Source of the DNA: Lingula anatina
Taxonomy: Eukaryota > Brachiopoda > Lingulata > Lingulida > Lingulidae
Direction of reading: 5' to 3'
NCBI RefSeq assembly: GCF_001039355.2
Contig: NW_019776041.1
Coordinates: 1-27,341 of the forward strand
DNA length: 27,341 nt
Shown: positions 11,820 through 23,232 of the stretch, one piece after another
How positions within the stretch are numbered: position 1 is the first letter of the stretch
Layout of the letters: every line of letters starts with the position of its first letter
The notes under the pieces: generated by a model
Told to the model about the DNA's origin: nothing
Databases searched by the model: none
The model's input: the letters and a program-made list of their open reading frames with translations, nothing else
Made by a program: the position numbers and the translations under genes

Positions 11820-12424
11820 CTGATTAATAAAGATACAATGCTGGTAAAAAGGACGTACGGATGTATAGTTTGATAAATCTGAGTGATCAATATGAAGAAT
11901 ATTAATTTGCTGTGTAGTGGGAATTAATTCTTGCTAAGTAATAGCAGCAACCCAAGAAGGCCAACATCTGTTCAACAATAATGTTTATTAATTTATACGT
12001 TGGATCTTAAGCACCCACTCTCAGTCTCTTAAAATCAGAGATGATTAGTATACATGTATGCAGTTAATAAGTCTCCCAATTTTGTGGTATTTGATTTAAC
12101 AAATCTGTACACTTCATTTGCAAAAGCATCGAGATCAGAGGTACAAAATGACAAAAAAAGTAGAAAAAACATTCTGGTTCCCCAGATGATATTATTTTTA
12201 ATCTGACAAATACAAATATAGGCATATCAACTTTGGTGGTACAACATAACTGTAACATAACACTGGTTTAATCAACCTAAAAGTGACAAACTGCAAGTAT
12301 TCTAAATCAAAAGACAAAGATAGTACAGCAAACAATCAATACAAAGACCATTTATTTCCTGCAGGTGGCAACTTGTATATGCAGGTACCTGCATTTGAAT
12401 AAAATACAGAATATTAATATTCTC
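9523..12424. other. Mostly non-coding; introns of the unidentified gene or intergenic
   Basis: One well-formed candidate exon (11713-11819) lies here. Otherwise it is AT-rich sequence without recognised repeats or genes. Short open segments at about 9731-9803 and 12057-12150 have splice-like borders but do not fit the phase chain. Confidence 0.45.
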
Positions 12425-12469
<45 letters not shown>

Positions 12470-12470
12470 T
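12425..12470 (+). repeat. (CA)n microsatellite
   Basis: A perfect CA run sits just outside the left edge of duplication copy A. Open frames across it on both strands (His-Thr or Cys-Val runs) are artefacts. Confidence 0.95.
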
Positions 12471-12539
12471 TTATGAAATGGGGGGGGGTTGAAGAGGGGT
12501 GCAGGAGGACCTCCAAAGCTAAGGAAGGGGAACATGGTC

Positions 12540-12719
12540 CAGGCCCGTATAGCTAGGGGGGGTTCGGGAGGTTCAAAAGAACTGCCCCTTTTGCTGGGAA
12601 AAGGTCCACTCTGGGTAAAATTTGATCTAGTTACATGAAGTTTTTATGGGAAAAGGTCCACTTTTTCAGAAAAAGAACCCCCCTTTTGAAATTGCTGGCT
12701 ACGGGCCTGTGGTCCATTG
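12540..12719. mobile_element. Short inverted-repeat element, CAGGCCC family (copy A)
   Basis: Terminal inverted repeats are CAGGCCCGTATAGCTAG and, reversed, CAGGCCCGTAGCCAGC. Flanks ATGGTCC and GTGGTCC nearly match if the first and last bases are shared. It lies at the left edge of the large duplication. Confidence 0.65.
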
Positions 12720-14301
12720 TGCAATATGCTACTCCTTTTCCAGAATTATCACTGGCTACAGACAACAACCAACCTAAGTTTTTCTGTGACTCTGGACTCC
12801 ACATAGATTATGAATTTACAACTACATGCCATCAAACAAAGCTCTTGTAAATACGTAGATAGACTGCATGACAGACATGTAGCAATCAATTCAAAGACCC
12901 TTTATTTCCTGCAGGTGGCAGCTTGTATATGCATGTACATGTACCTGCATTTGAATAAAAACCTAGCTAGAAGACTAATATTTTCAATATTAATTCTTCA
13001 TACAGAAATCACCCTGCATTGCCAGATGCATTTTCTATTGTTCTTATAATTACAGTCCTTATCTTATTTATTTTACATTTTTAATAAGGGAACCAAGAAC
13101 TAAAGAAGGTGAAGGAGTGAGGGTGTCTAAATAAACCACCTTCTACCCCTCCCCTCCCTCCTCTTTTCCCAACAATATAAAAATTATTGTATTAAAGCTG
13201 TATGTCACTATTGATTTATACCATTCATACGGTAATTGCAATGACAAAAACCTAATCTGATCATACAAAAGTGACAACTCTCATCCTTACAAACAATAAA
13301 ACAGCCAAACTTGAATTAATTAACCGTTGCATAATATCCAAACTGCATAACAGAGAGAATATCTTTCGATATGTTTTTTAAACCAAAATATTAATTAATT
13401 CAATCTAATCTGAAAAATACATTTAAAGGCATGCTATCAGACAAACTACTACTAGTTAATCTGTAATTACAAATATTTAAATTTCAAAATTGATATTTCA
13501 GGAGCCAATGAAACACATTCACAGGGCAACGGAAACATGCAACTGCTTTAGTTTCCAACCTTAACTGCTGGATCATTGCTTTCTCTGCCGTCTCTAAAAA
13601 CAGGCAAACTCATTACATTTCACACAGGTTAGGAATGTGAAGCTGAGCAAGGAACCAGACATGAGCCTAGATTTCAAAAAAAAAAAAAAAAAAAATCTCT
13701 GAACAGATTTAATTGCAAATCTTGACGAATTTCAGGAACCATCAGAATTGAATTTAAAAAAAAAACTAGAAAAAGCTCATATCTGAGGAACGCCATAGGC
13801 CTACAGCATGAAGCTGAGTAAACAGTGATCTAGGAAAGTCATAGAGCAAAAAGAAGGCTGGACATCACTTGATGTTCCTGCATCGTCTGCATCATAACTC
13901 TGGTTTCCCACCTAACAAATTCATACTGTTACTCGAATCTACATGCCCCCGCATCATGTAGCCAACATGGATTTCCTGCCACGATAGGCCTAACCCTAGG
14001 TTTTGAATGATGATCTATAACTTTTGCCACTTTTTTAGCCTGGAGGGTCCCATTTTTCTCCAGCCGATTTTTGGTTAAAAAGTGTTCACGTTGAAATTAC
14101 CAGTATGTACGGCTTTAAAATTAAGGATTAAAACTTACATGGCATTTTGCCAAGAAGTGGAAGATAATCTTCTGTGGGGGAGTAACCAGCAATTAATAAG
14201 GCAGGAGGCATGAAACCAGTAAAGGGACATAGCTGAAAGCAGTTCCCACAAATTTTTGCAAGGGCTCACCTGGTGGGCTCAACCAGACTCACCCAACACA
14301 T

Positions 14302-14526
14302 TTAAGAATGCATTCCCAGAGATTTAGATCGATCCATCTGGATCAACCCAACTCCCTGGGGGTTTACACTAAATTGCAGTAAGCCAAGCGCGCATGACCG
14401 TTAATTTCCCCCTTACAGATTTTAGTAGGTGGGGCAGACGCTTAAGCTGGCTAAGCTGACAGTAATCTAGTGAGACTCCCAACAGGGATAGATCAATCTA
14501 AAATCTGTGGGAATGGGGTCTAAGAG
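14302..14526. mobile_element. MITE-like element, family 1 (in duplication copy A)
   Basis: This element has the same termini and interior as the element at 2107-2331, including CTCCCTGGGGGTT and TTAAGCTGGCTAAGCTGACA. It is flanked by TTTAAGA and TCTAAGA. The matching element at 22029-22252 is essentially identical, so it was inserted before the duplication. Confidence 0.75.
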
Positions 14527-14808
14527 GCATTTCTGGCATCTTCTGCACACGTTGAAGACTTGAAGGCACCAGGTGGGAAAGTACTAAATACTAAAATACC
14601 ACAAAAGACTGCATTACGATTATTTTAAACATCAAAATAACTTTTTATTTTTTTTTTTTGGATTCTGCATCCCAAATTTCATGCCTTCCATCACCATGAA
14701 GCCACCCATGAATGAACAGGGCCAGGGGAGGGAGGGGAATCTACCTGACATTTATAAGAGGGTCCTGATGACTGCTATAACACCTAACAGTCAGTGAGTA
14801 TTAAGTAA

Positions 14809-14852
14809 TCTGATGTAGGTCTGATGTAGGTCTGATGTAGGTCTGATGTAGG
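14809..14852 (+). repeat. Tandem repeat, 11-bp unit TCTGATGTAGG x4
   Basis: Four exact units lie in duplication copy A; the matching place in copy B (22541-22551) has one. The open frame crossing it on the minus strand ends in Pro-Thr-Ser-Asp repeats produced by these units. Confidence 0.85.
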
Positions 14853-15520
14853 TCCATGTCGAGGTTGGCCACAAGGTAACACTATGAAATTATTTTCAGC
14901 TGGTGTTAAATAATCATATATATGAGGTTCCTTGTTCTTTACAGTGATATTTGATGAGAAAATTATTACTTTTAGTCTTATCAATAGTTGAGCAAATGAC
15001 TCCTCTCGTCCAGTCAAAAATGAATGAAAATGCATAACTGAAGCCTTAAACAATAAAATGTTTATATATGTTTATTGTCATTATTATAATATTGAAATAT
15101 ACTGAAATGTACCCGACTGCAATGCTTAAATGACCTACTTGTAATGACAAAACTGACTCTTTATTTACCTGATGAACAACTATGAGTGGAGGGATCAACG
15201 TATCCAAATTAAACTTTTGTCAATGCTCTCATAAATCAAGAAGTTCTACAAAATAATTATTATTAAGAACATGAGATCTTCTCAAACCCTAGAAAAATGA
15301 CAGCATTTCTTTTGAAAAATGCAACTTTTCTCATTTGCAACAAAACTGATTTACTGCTGTCTACTTACATACCAATCTACATGAAAATCTTCCCTGTGAT
15401 ATATTTTGTATGCCACAGATAAATTCTGTTGTTAGGCAACTGTTTTTCATTACAAAATTTGGCAAAAAATTGGATAAAGTAAATAAACCTTGTAAGAGAG
15501 AGAGCATTTGATGTTTTCAG

Positions 15521-18263
15521 TCAAATTTCTGGTTTGTTATCAAGTTTGTAGCTTCTTACAGATCTCTTCAAGCTTGAGCAGGCCACAGGTTTATAACCAC
15601 CCTGGAGAAAAGCAAGAAACATACCTGATAAAAAATTCTACAACTTAATAATAGAATTTCAACCGATAATACATTTTGTGTCATTTTCAAATATATCTAA
15701 AGGTACATGAATATTGGCAGCAATTTGTTAAACAGTATACCAGAGTGAAAGTGTGTGCAATAAGACAATAATTTACAAAAAAAAGACTTCCTTAGTTGTA
15801 TTGCCCTGCATTTCTAGACGATTTCATGTGTAGGCAATAAGGGCTATAAGCCCGTCACATTTGTGAGAAATAATTACTTTTCTACACATGTGCATGAAAA
15901 TTGTACCTTATTAATTTTAAATTAATATAATATTAAATATTTCAATCAAATGACCTCTCCGATCCTGAATGTCTACATTTACAAAACCAAATAAAATATT
16001 AAATATATTAAATTTCAAATTAAATACCTGATATGTCTCACAGATTAACTGTTTCAAATCGTCTACAGCTTTCTGCTGGATTGCTTTGGTATGTACCTGT
16101 TTAATAAAGTAAATTAGATTTATATTAAACTTCTGATAAAAAAAATCACACCCATCAGCACACTTATCTATCTCCAAGCACCATTATGTCTCATGTACAG
16201 GCATGAGATTAGTCCTCACTGAAAAAGTAGGATTTACACGATCGATTCACCGGATTTACACGATTCACAAGAATGACCCTGAAAAAGTCGGAATTCTGAA
16301 AACGTCGGAAAAGTCCCATCAATGCATGTAAAAAAATACAGTCAGTTCCCTAGACAATATGAAATTTGTTTACACTGTAATTCTTTATGGGCTGTATTAT
16401 ACATGGAACCTAATGAGTGATGTTTCAGTCATACTCCTACCCCATTGAGAGTAACCCAAGGTACATATGTATGACGAGGTTGTAGAGCATTGGTTTTGAC
16501 TGCCATCTGGTGTTCCAAATCACTGCCCATCTTGCTAGTGGAACATTTCAAAATAGGTGCAACGTCAATATTCATTTGCGAAGCACACTGAAATGAAGAC
16601 CTTGTATATTTATTAAAGACACTCAACAAACTAAAATTCAATAAAAAGACATATCCTGGAGCATCTTTTCTTATTTTACTTATGTTTGTACATGTACATG
16701 ATCCAAAAGATTAACAATTCCTGCATAATATGAAAAATTATCAATTTTTAGGGGAGGGCATGGAGTGCACGAAAAAAAAAAGTTTACTGATAGTTCAAAA
16801 CTTCTGCACCAGATATACAAGTATTACTAAATCACAAGAAGTTTACATGGTCATGCACTTGCTATCACATTTTCTAAATAACGTAATAAAGATTAAGTTA
16901 ACAATTTGTTTATAGTATACCGAAATTATAATGAAGATTTCACTAAAAACTGTACCCCCTGTGCTGCAATGCTTGGCTGGATGCCAGAGTAGTTCTCAAT
17001 ACAGTGGATAAATGGCAAGTAAACATCAATATTTTTGAGAATGTTTATGGCACAGGTCTGGAAATAAAAACATATCATGTAAACCATCTCATCATACTTC
17101 AAAAAGCAGTCAAATTTCACAGGTTTTGTTCATGTTTCCAAACATTTTTGTGGCATGTAGACAATATGTTTCTAATCTGACTAGAAAGTTTTAGATATCA
17201 ATTACACATTAATTTGTTAAATATACACTACTTGCAACTAGTATACATTGGTTTACTGTGCTGATCCATGTTGAAACAAGGCACTATGTTTAACTTAATA
17301 TTTATTTTAAATAATGCATATGATTCTTTGCTGAAACATGCCTTTAAAAATACCAAATTTCAGAAATCAAAAATAACATTCCCTCGGATTGTTACTGGTT
17401 GAAAGACTTCATGAATTCCTTTACATATTGCAAGTCACACAAAGATGACACTGTTTCTAACAAAATGATTGACAAAGATTTCAGATGCCAAGCTAACATC
17501 TGATTTTAAAATATACCCGTCACAGAGATTACACTGACATAAAAATGGACTGAAACACTGCAGATGTAATAATTAAATCATGTAAGACTTTTATTAAAAA
17601 GGGGCATGTAATTAATATGTCCAGGCACGCTTCGGTAAAGGGTTATATATAGTGTTCTTTACCTCAATAACATTGCCAATACACTGTTGCTTTCCACCTT
17701 GGCAATAAAATACCCATTGGTCCCCTATTTTTTGTTCCTTAAATTAAATGTAAGATTGTGTTTAATATCAAGTACACAGGTAACTACACTGTATGCTCAT
17801 GTTCATCTGCAATTTTTTATTTCATTCAATCAAAGCATACTAGAGGGTGACAAGAGCTGTCTTTATCTTAAGCACCCCGCACACAGTGAGCAATTGGCAC
17901 GCGCCACTTGCGCTGCACCGTTTTCTCACCGTTTGCGGGGTATTTTGGTGAGATTTTTGCCTCTCGCGCGGCTGGTATTTTTGGTCTCTTGAGGCAAATG
18001 CTCACCGTGTGCGGGGTGCTTTAATTACTTCTTTTCTGTTTACAAACATATCACTATGTCGGTAGTACTAGCATATATCATACCAATGCATTTCCATATG
18101 GGACAAGGGTCAGGTTCATGATGCTGCCCACTTTTTGGAAGGTTTCGTACAGCTGTTCTATGAAGAAATCCTTGCAAGCAGGACACAGAGATTCATAATA
18201 CAGAGTAAATCTCACTGGTACATTGGCGGTATTCTGTATGTAATCTTTGCACTGTTGATATAC
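15521..18263 (-). CDS. GILT-like thiol reductase, copy A, exons 2-7 only (no exon 1 seen)
   Basis: This is the second copy of the GILT gene. Exons: 18084-18263, 17663-17737, 16956-17057, 16441-16587, 16028-16096, 15521-15601. They encode 217 residues plus stop with intact splice sites, the CPAC active site, the CQGG signature and the C-terminal Cys. Compared with copy B there are four base changes in 654: two synonymous (both in exon 5) and two missense (Leu for Trp at the end of exon 2, Asp for Asn six residues before the stop). No exon with a signal peptide or PPSxWC motif is visible upstream, because homology to copy B stops within intron 1 at 18644. It could be a 5'-truncated duplicate, a gene using an unseen first exon, or one haplotype of a single locus whose first exon was lost at the N. 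AATAAA lies at 15160-15165. The coding potential of exons 2-7 is clear; whether a functional secreted protein is made is not. Confidence 0.85.
17872..18020. mobile_element. Foldback (MITE-like) element in GILT intron 2, copy A
   Basis: Inverted termini AGCACCCCGCACACAGTGAG and, reversed, AGCACCCCGCACACGGTGAG enclose a GC-rich interior that stands out from the AT-rich intron. TTAA occurs at or next to both ends. The plus-strand open frame across it is not a gene. Confidence 0.65.
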
Positions 18264-18647
18264 CTGTAAAAAAGGAGAAAGTGGTTGGTTTTAAACAATA
18301 TTAGTAGTCCTATCGTAGAACTTACAATATCAGTCTCTGGAACTTTTGTTTACATTTTTTCCATATTCACTGTAGTGTAGTGCTAGTGCTAGTAAGCATA
18401 CTCATTTTATGAAAGCACACAAAAAGCTTTTATAAACAGGAATGACACACAATTGACGTTTTTTTTTTTTTTTTTTTTTTTGTTTTTTTTTAATAAACGC
18501 TTTGATAATAGTAATACAGCACGGTGTACATGTACATATCAAAAATTGTCAAAAGGAATGCCATAAATTAACGCATGAATTTCGTGCCGGCGGGATACGT
18601 GCTTTTTCAGAAGCTATATATATGCACGTATTTCATCACATAATGCN

Positions 18648-20205
18648 TTTTCTGATATCGGCAAAGTGATCAGATAAAACTGTCTGTCGAGAGCAAGTGG
18701 CCGTCACTTGTGTTAATAAGAGTTTTTTGACGGGTAACGCTGCAGGATTATTTTGCACGGCACTTGGTAATCGTCAGATCAACGGAAAAATCCAGTGATT
18801 ACTTCAGAGCGGTCTCTCTCAAAATGCCAGCTAAGGTAAAGGGGAGACGCTCAGCTGCACAAGATTCAGCGGTAAAAGTGGCTGAGAGAAGGTTTTTGAA
18901 TAAATATTTTATTTTTACACACATGATACTTAGACCCTATTTGCTTTTTACCTGCTAGTCTTGACTATTTTCGGAGTCTTTTTGTGATTTTCATTTTTGG
19001 ATACATTTTGAACTCTTTCTTCCCGCTTGATCAGTGATTTTGAAATTGCTTTTCTCCAAACATCGCAAAATGCAAAGCCGCTAACATGCATTTTTATTTT
19101 TATTGTTTTAATCATGCTGTCAACCCTTGCTTGGATTTCTCTCGTTTGGCCATTCACATCACAATTTTTCGCGTGTCTCTCAAGCTCCATGATATCATAT
19201 CTTGGAGAATAAAATTTTATTTTGTCAACATTAGATTTACCTTTTGCAAACGGCGACCAACAATCATTTCCGGTTTCGTAACGTGTCGCAGATACGCTCG
19301 CCGATATATATCGCAAAAATTAAGAGCTAGGCTAAAAGTATCCTTTTTAGCGTTTTTTTTTTTTTTATTTATTTATCGATTTTTCTTTCATTTGTCAATT
19401 AATTTAGGCGATTCGATTAACTCTTTCACCCACTTATTAGGTATACAGAAATCAGTTATCCGACTGAACAAATAGGGCGGGTTTTCCCCAACCGCCACGC
19501 ACAGGCCCTACTCTCTTTCAAAATTTTTGTTCTTTCCTCTGGAAATGGACTTTTAACACGAACTTTTCTCTTCCCCATAGTGTACTAGCTAGACTTCTTC
19601 GCTGCTAAGCTGATGTAAGACTTATGACCTATTACCGCACACGTAATCGGCTTATAACTCATTAACTGTGCTCCGACCCCCTCATGGCAACGGCCCTTAG
19701 TAACAGAGGCGTGGCTTAGTTGTCAGCCTGACTGGGGCGCGTGCCGGTTGAAAAACTCATCAAAAGACACATTTTGCGATGCAAATTCATAAAAATTATT
19801 ACATTCAACGTTAGATACTTATTTGATTAATATAAACACACAAAAAACTCAAAAACATGATTTTAAGCGTATTTAACCCTATCACCGGCCTTAAAGGGAT
19901 AATAACTCTTCGTATGATATCTTTATTTCACAATAAAAACATTGTGAACAACTCATAGAAATATAATATATTCTGTTTTAGCACAAAAACAGCAGTTATA
20001 GCTATTATTCTGATATCTGAGCTTGTCTTCAGATCACGTGACTTCCACTGATGGCTATACTCTGTTAAAATCTCTTAAGAGATTTTAACAAAAAAACAAA
20101 CTTTTTAGAAAAAAACCAGGGACTAACTTTAAATGTAAAAATTGATTCATTAACCATTGGTAAGAATGGGAAAATTGTTGTTTACTCCAGCAAAATTCAT
20201 TTTTT
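18648..20205. other. Single-copy spacer between the two duplication copies
   Basis: This stretch has no counterpart upstream of GILT copy B, so it is not part of the duplication. It starts right after an N. The first 1.1 kb has more CG dinucleotides and several short open frames on both strands, including a plus-strand frame from 18824 (MPAKVKGRRSAAQDSAVKVA) with a possible donor four codons in. The last 450 bp is AT-rich with nothing recognised except an E-box (ATCACGTGAC) at 20033-20042. No GILT-type first exon was found. Confidence 0.6.
18948..19313 (-). CDS. Charged open reading frame of unknown origin
   Basis: The minus strand is open for about 122 codons in AT-rich DNA where stops are expected often. 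There is no ATG at its upstream end; the first ATG in frame starts MELERHAKNCDVNGQTREIQ. The protein is rich in Lys, Glu, Arg and Asn, with a short stretch that could be coiled coil, and ends in a very basic tail. This part of the window is also richer in CG dinucleotides than its surroundings. It could be an exon, a retroelement ORF1 remnant or chance. A separate short minus-strand frame begins with ATG at about 19579 (MGKRKVRVKSPFPEERTKIL) and closes after 40 codons. No function is assigned. Confidence 0.25.
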   Translation of the reverse strand, partial: RYISASVSATRYETGNDCWSPFAKGKSNVDKIKFYSPRYDIMELERHAKNCDVNGQTREIQARVDSMIKTIKIKMHVSGFAFCDVWRKAISKSLIKREERVQNVSKNENHKKTPKIVKTSR

Positions 20206-20268
20206 GGGGGGAGGGGGTTGAAGAGGGGGGCAGGAGGACCTCCAAAGCTAAGGAAGGGGGACATGGTC

Positions 20269-20434
20269 CAGGCCCGTAGCTAGGGGGGGTTCGGGAGGTT
20301 CAAAAGAACCGCCCCTTTTGCTGGGAAAAGGTCCACTCTGGGTAAAATTTGATCTAGTTACATGAAGTTTTTATGGGAAAAGGTCCACTTTTTCAGAAAA
20401 AAAACCCCTTTTGAAATTGCTGGCTACGGGCCTG
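20269..20434. mobile_element. Short inverted-repeat element, CAGGCCC family (copy B)
   Basis: This is the counterpart of the element at 12540-12719 with a few substitutions and indels. Its termini CAGGCCCGTAGCTAG and, reversed, CAGGCCCGTAGCCAG pair almost perfectly. Confidence 0.65.
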
Positions 20435-22028
20435 TGGTCCATTGTGCAATATGCTACTCCTTTTCCAGAATTATCACTGGCTACAGACAACAACCAACCT
20501 AACTTTTTCTGTGACTATGGACTCCACATAGATAATGAATTTACAACTACATGCCATCAAACAAAGCTCTTGTAAATACGTAGATAGACTGAATGACAGA
20601 CATGTAGCAATCAATTCAAAGACCCTTTATTTCCTGCAGGTGGCAGCTTGTATATGCATGTACATGTACCTGCATTTGAATAAAAACCTAGCTAGAAGAC
20701 TAATATTTTCAATATTAATTCTTCATACAGAAATCACCCTGCATTGCCAGATGCATTTTCTATTGTTCTTATAATTACAGTCCTTATCTTATTTATTTTA
20801 CATTTTTAATAAGGGAACCAAGAACTAAAGAAGGTGAAGGAGTGAGGGTGTCTAAATAAACCACCTTCTACCCCTCCCCTCCCTCCTCTTTTCCCAACAA
20901 TATAAAAATTATTGTATTAAAGCTGTATGTCACTATTGATTTATACCATTCATACGGTAATTGCAATGACAAAAACCTAATCTGATCATACAAAAGTGAC
21001 AACTCTCATCCTTACAAACAATAAAACAGCCAAACTTGAATTAATTAACCGTTGCATAATATCCAAACTGCATAACAGAGAGAATATCTTTCGATATGTT
21101 TTTTAAACCAAAATATTAATTAATTCAATCTAATCTGAAAAATACATTTAAAGGCATGCTATCAGACAAACTACTACTAGTTAATCTGTAATTACAAATA
21201 TTTAAATTTCAAAATTGATATTTCAGGAGCCAATGAAACACATTCACAGGGCAACGGAAACATGCAACTGCTTTAGTTTCCAACCTTAACTGCTGGATCA
21301 TTGCTTTCTCTGCCGTCTCTAAAAACAGGCAAACTCATTACATTTCACACAGGTTAGGAATGTGAAGCTGAGCAAGGAACCAGACATGAGCCTAGATTTC
21401 AAAAAAAAAAAAAAAAAAAATCTCTGAACAGATTTAATTGCAAATCTTGATGAATTTCAGGAACCATCAGAATTGAATTTAAAAAAAAAACCTAGAAAAA
21501 GCTCATATCTGAGGAACGCCATAGGCCTACAGCATGAAGCTGAGTAAACAGTGATCTAGGAAAGTCATAGAGCAAAAAGAAGGCTGGACATCACTTGATG
21601 TTCCTGCATCGTCTGCATCATAACTCTGGTTTCCCACCTAACAAATTCATACTGTTACTCGAATCTACATGCCCCCGCAGCATGTAGCCAACATGGATTT
21701 CCTGCCACGATAGGCCTAACCCTAGGTTTTGAATGATGATCTATAACTTTTGCCACTTTTTTAGCCTGGAGGGTCCCATTTTTCTCCAGCCGATTTTTGG
21801 TTAAAAAGTGTTCACGTTGAAATTACAGTATGTAAAGCTTTAAAATTAAGGATTAAAACTTAAATGGCATTTTGCCAAGAAGTGGAAGATAATCTTCTGT
21901 GGGGGAGTAACCAGCAATTAATAATTAAGGCAGGAGGCATGAAACCAGTAAAGGGACATAACTGAAAGCAGTTCCCACAAATTTTTGCAAGGGCTCACTG
22001 GTGGGCTCAACCAGACTCACCCAACACA

Positions 22029-22252
22029 TTTAAGAATGCATTCCCAGAGATTTAGATCGATCCATCTGGATCAACCCAACTCCCTGGGGGTTTACACTAA
22101 ATTGCAGTAAGCCAAGCGCGCATGACCGTTAATTTCCCCCTTACAGATTTTAGTAGGTGGGGCAGACGCTTAAGCTGGCTAAGCTGACAGTAATCTAGTG
22201 AGACTCCCAACAGGGATAGATCAATCTAAAATCTGTGGGAATGGGGTCTAAG
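22029..22252. mobile_element. MITE-like element, family 1 (in duplication copy B)
   Basis: This is the counterpart of the element at 14302-14526 at the same relative position. No difference was seen between the two. Confidence 0.75.
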
Positions 22253-23232
22253 AGGCATTTCTGGCATCTTCTGCACACCTTGAAGACTTGAAGGCACCAG
22301 CTAGGTGGGAAAGTGTTACTAAATACTAAAATACCACAAAAGACTGCATTACGTTTATTTCAAACATCAAAATAACTTTTTTTTTTGGATTCTGCACCCC
22401 AAATTACACGCCTTCCATCACCATGCAGCCATCCATGAATGAACAGGGACAGGGGAGGGAGGGGAATCTACCTGACATTTATAAGAGGGTCCTGACTGCT
22501 ATAACATGTACCTAACAGTCAGTGAGTAATTACTCATGTTAATCTGATGTAGGTCCATGTTGAGGTTGGCCACAAGCTAATAGTATAAAATTATTTTCAG
22601 CTGGTGTTAAATAATCATATATGAGGTTCCTTGTTCTTTACAATGATATTTGATGAGAAAATTATTACTTTTAGTCTTATCAATAGTTGAACAAATGACA
22701 TCCCTTGTCTAGTCAAAAATGAATGGAAATGCATAACTGAAGCCTGAAAACATTAACTTAAACAATAAAATGTTTACAAATGTTTATTGTCATTATTATA
22801 ATATTGAAATACTGAAATGTCCCCAGACTGCAATGCTTAAATGACCCATGTGTCATGACAAAAATGACTCTTTTATTTACCTGATGAACAACTATGAGTG
22901 GAGGGATCAACGTTTCCAAATTAAACTTTTGTCAAAGCTCTCATAAATCAAGAAGTTCTACAAAATAATTATTATTAAGAATATGAGATCTTCTCAAATC
23001 CTAGAAAAATAATGGCATTTCTTTTGAAAAATGCAACTTTTCTCATTTGCAACAAAACTGATTTACTGCTGTCTACTTACGTACCAATTTACATGAAATT
23101 CTTTCTTGTGATATATTTTGTATGCCACAGATAAATTCTGTTGTTAGGCAACTGTTTTTCATTACAAAATTTGACAAAAAATTGGATAAAGTAAATAAAC
23201 CTTTTAAGAGAGAAAACATTTGATGTTTTCAG

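Larger units (their letters stand above)
12720..15520. other. Duplicated 3' flank of GILT copy A, no convincing gene
   Basis: Besides the family 1 MITE and the 11-bp repeat, the interval holds only short open frames. Those that can be compared with copy B (22540-22760 and 22880-22930) accumulate missense changes or a frameshift, unlike the GILT exons, so they are probably not coding. The same applies to 20435-23232. Confidence 0.55.
12480..18644 (+). repeat. Large direct duplication, copy A (6.2 kb)
   Basis: This block aligns collinearly with about 20206-26364. It carries GILT exons 2-7 and about 3 kb of downstream sequence, with the same inverted-repeat elements in the same places. By eye the left part (about 12.7-14.6 kb) and right part (about 16.7-18.6 kb) are nearly identical. 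The part at about 14.6-16.6 kb has many more substitutions and indels outside exons. The left boundary is blurred by a G-rich run next to a (CA)n tract. The right boundary is sharp, three bases before an N. Confidence 0.93.

Noticed and set aside
12057-12150. Minus-strand segment reading SDLDAFANEVYRFVKSNTTK, upstream of the unidentified gene
   Set aside because: It looks protein-like, but no clean acceptor was found and its donor phase does not match the exon at 11713-11819.
13925-14085. Minus-strand open segment containing KVAKVIDHHSKPRVRPIVAG
   Set aside because: There is no start codon, no convincing acceptor and no recognisable domain. Its conservation between copies equals that of neighbouring non-coding DNA.
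14148-14180. 33-bp minus-strand microexon with strong acceptor and GTAAGT donor
   Set aside because: The donor is destroyed in copy B (TTAAGT), no partner exons were found, and the peptide is too short to judge.
14784-15053. 89-codon minus-strand frame
   Set aside because: It ends in an 11-bp tandem repeat. In copy B the same stretch has several missense changes and a 2-bp deletion that brings a stop, unlike the conserved GILT exons.
15170-15214. Minus-strand segment reading FNLDTLIPPLIVVHQ before a donor
   Set aside because: It is short, with a weak acceptor and a missense change in copy B. It lies in the 3' flank of GILT and has no partner exon.
17687-17992. 101-codon plus-strand frames in both duplication copies (also 25384-25689)
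   Set aside because: They have no ATG start, run antisense through GILT exon 3 and then across a foldback element.
19680-19715. Possible RFX X-box half sites (GGCAAC, AGTAAC)
   Set aside because: The two half sites point the same way, whereas an X-box needs an inverted pair.
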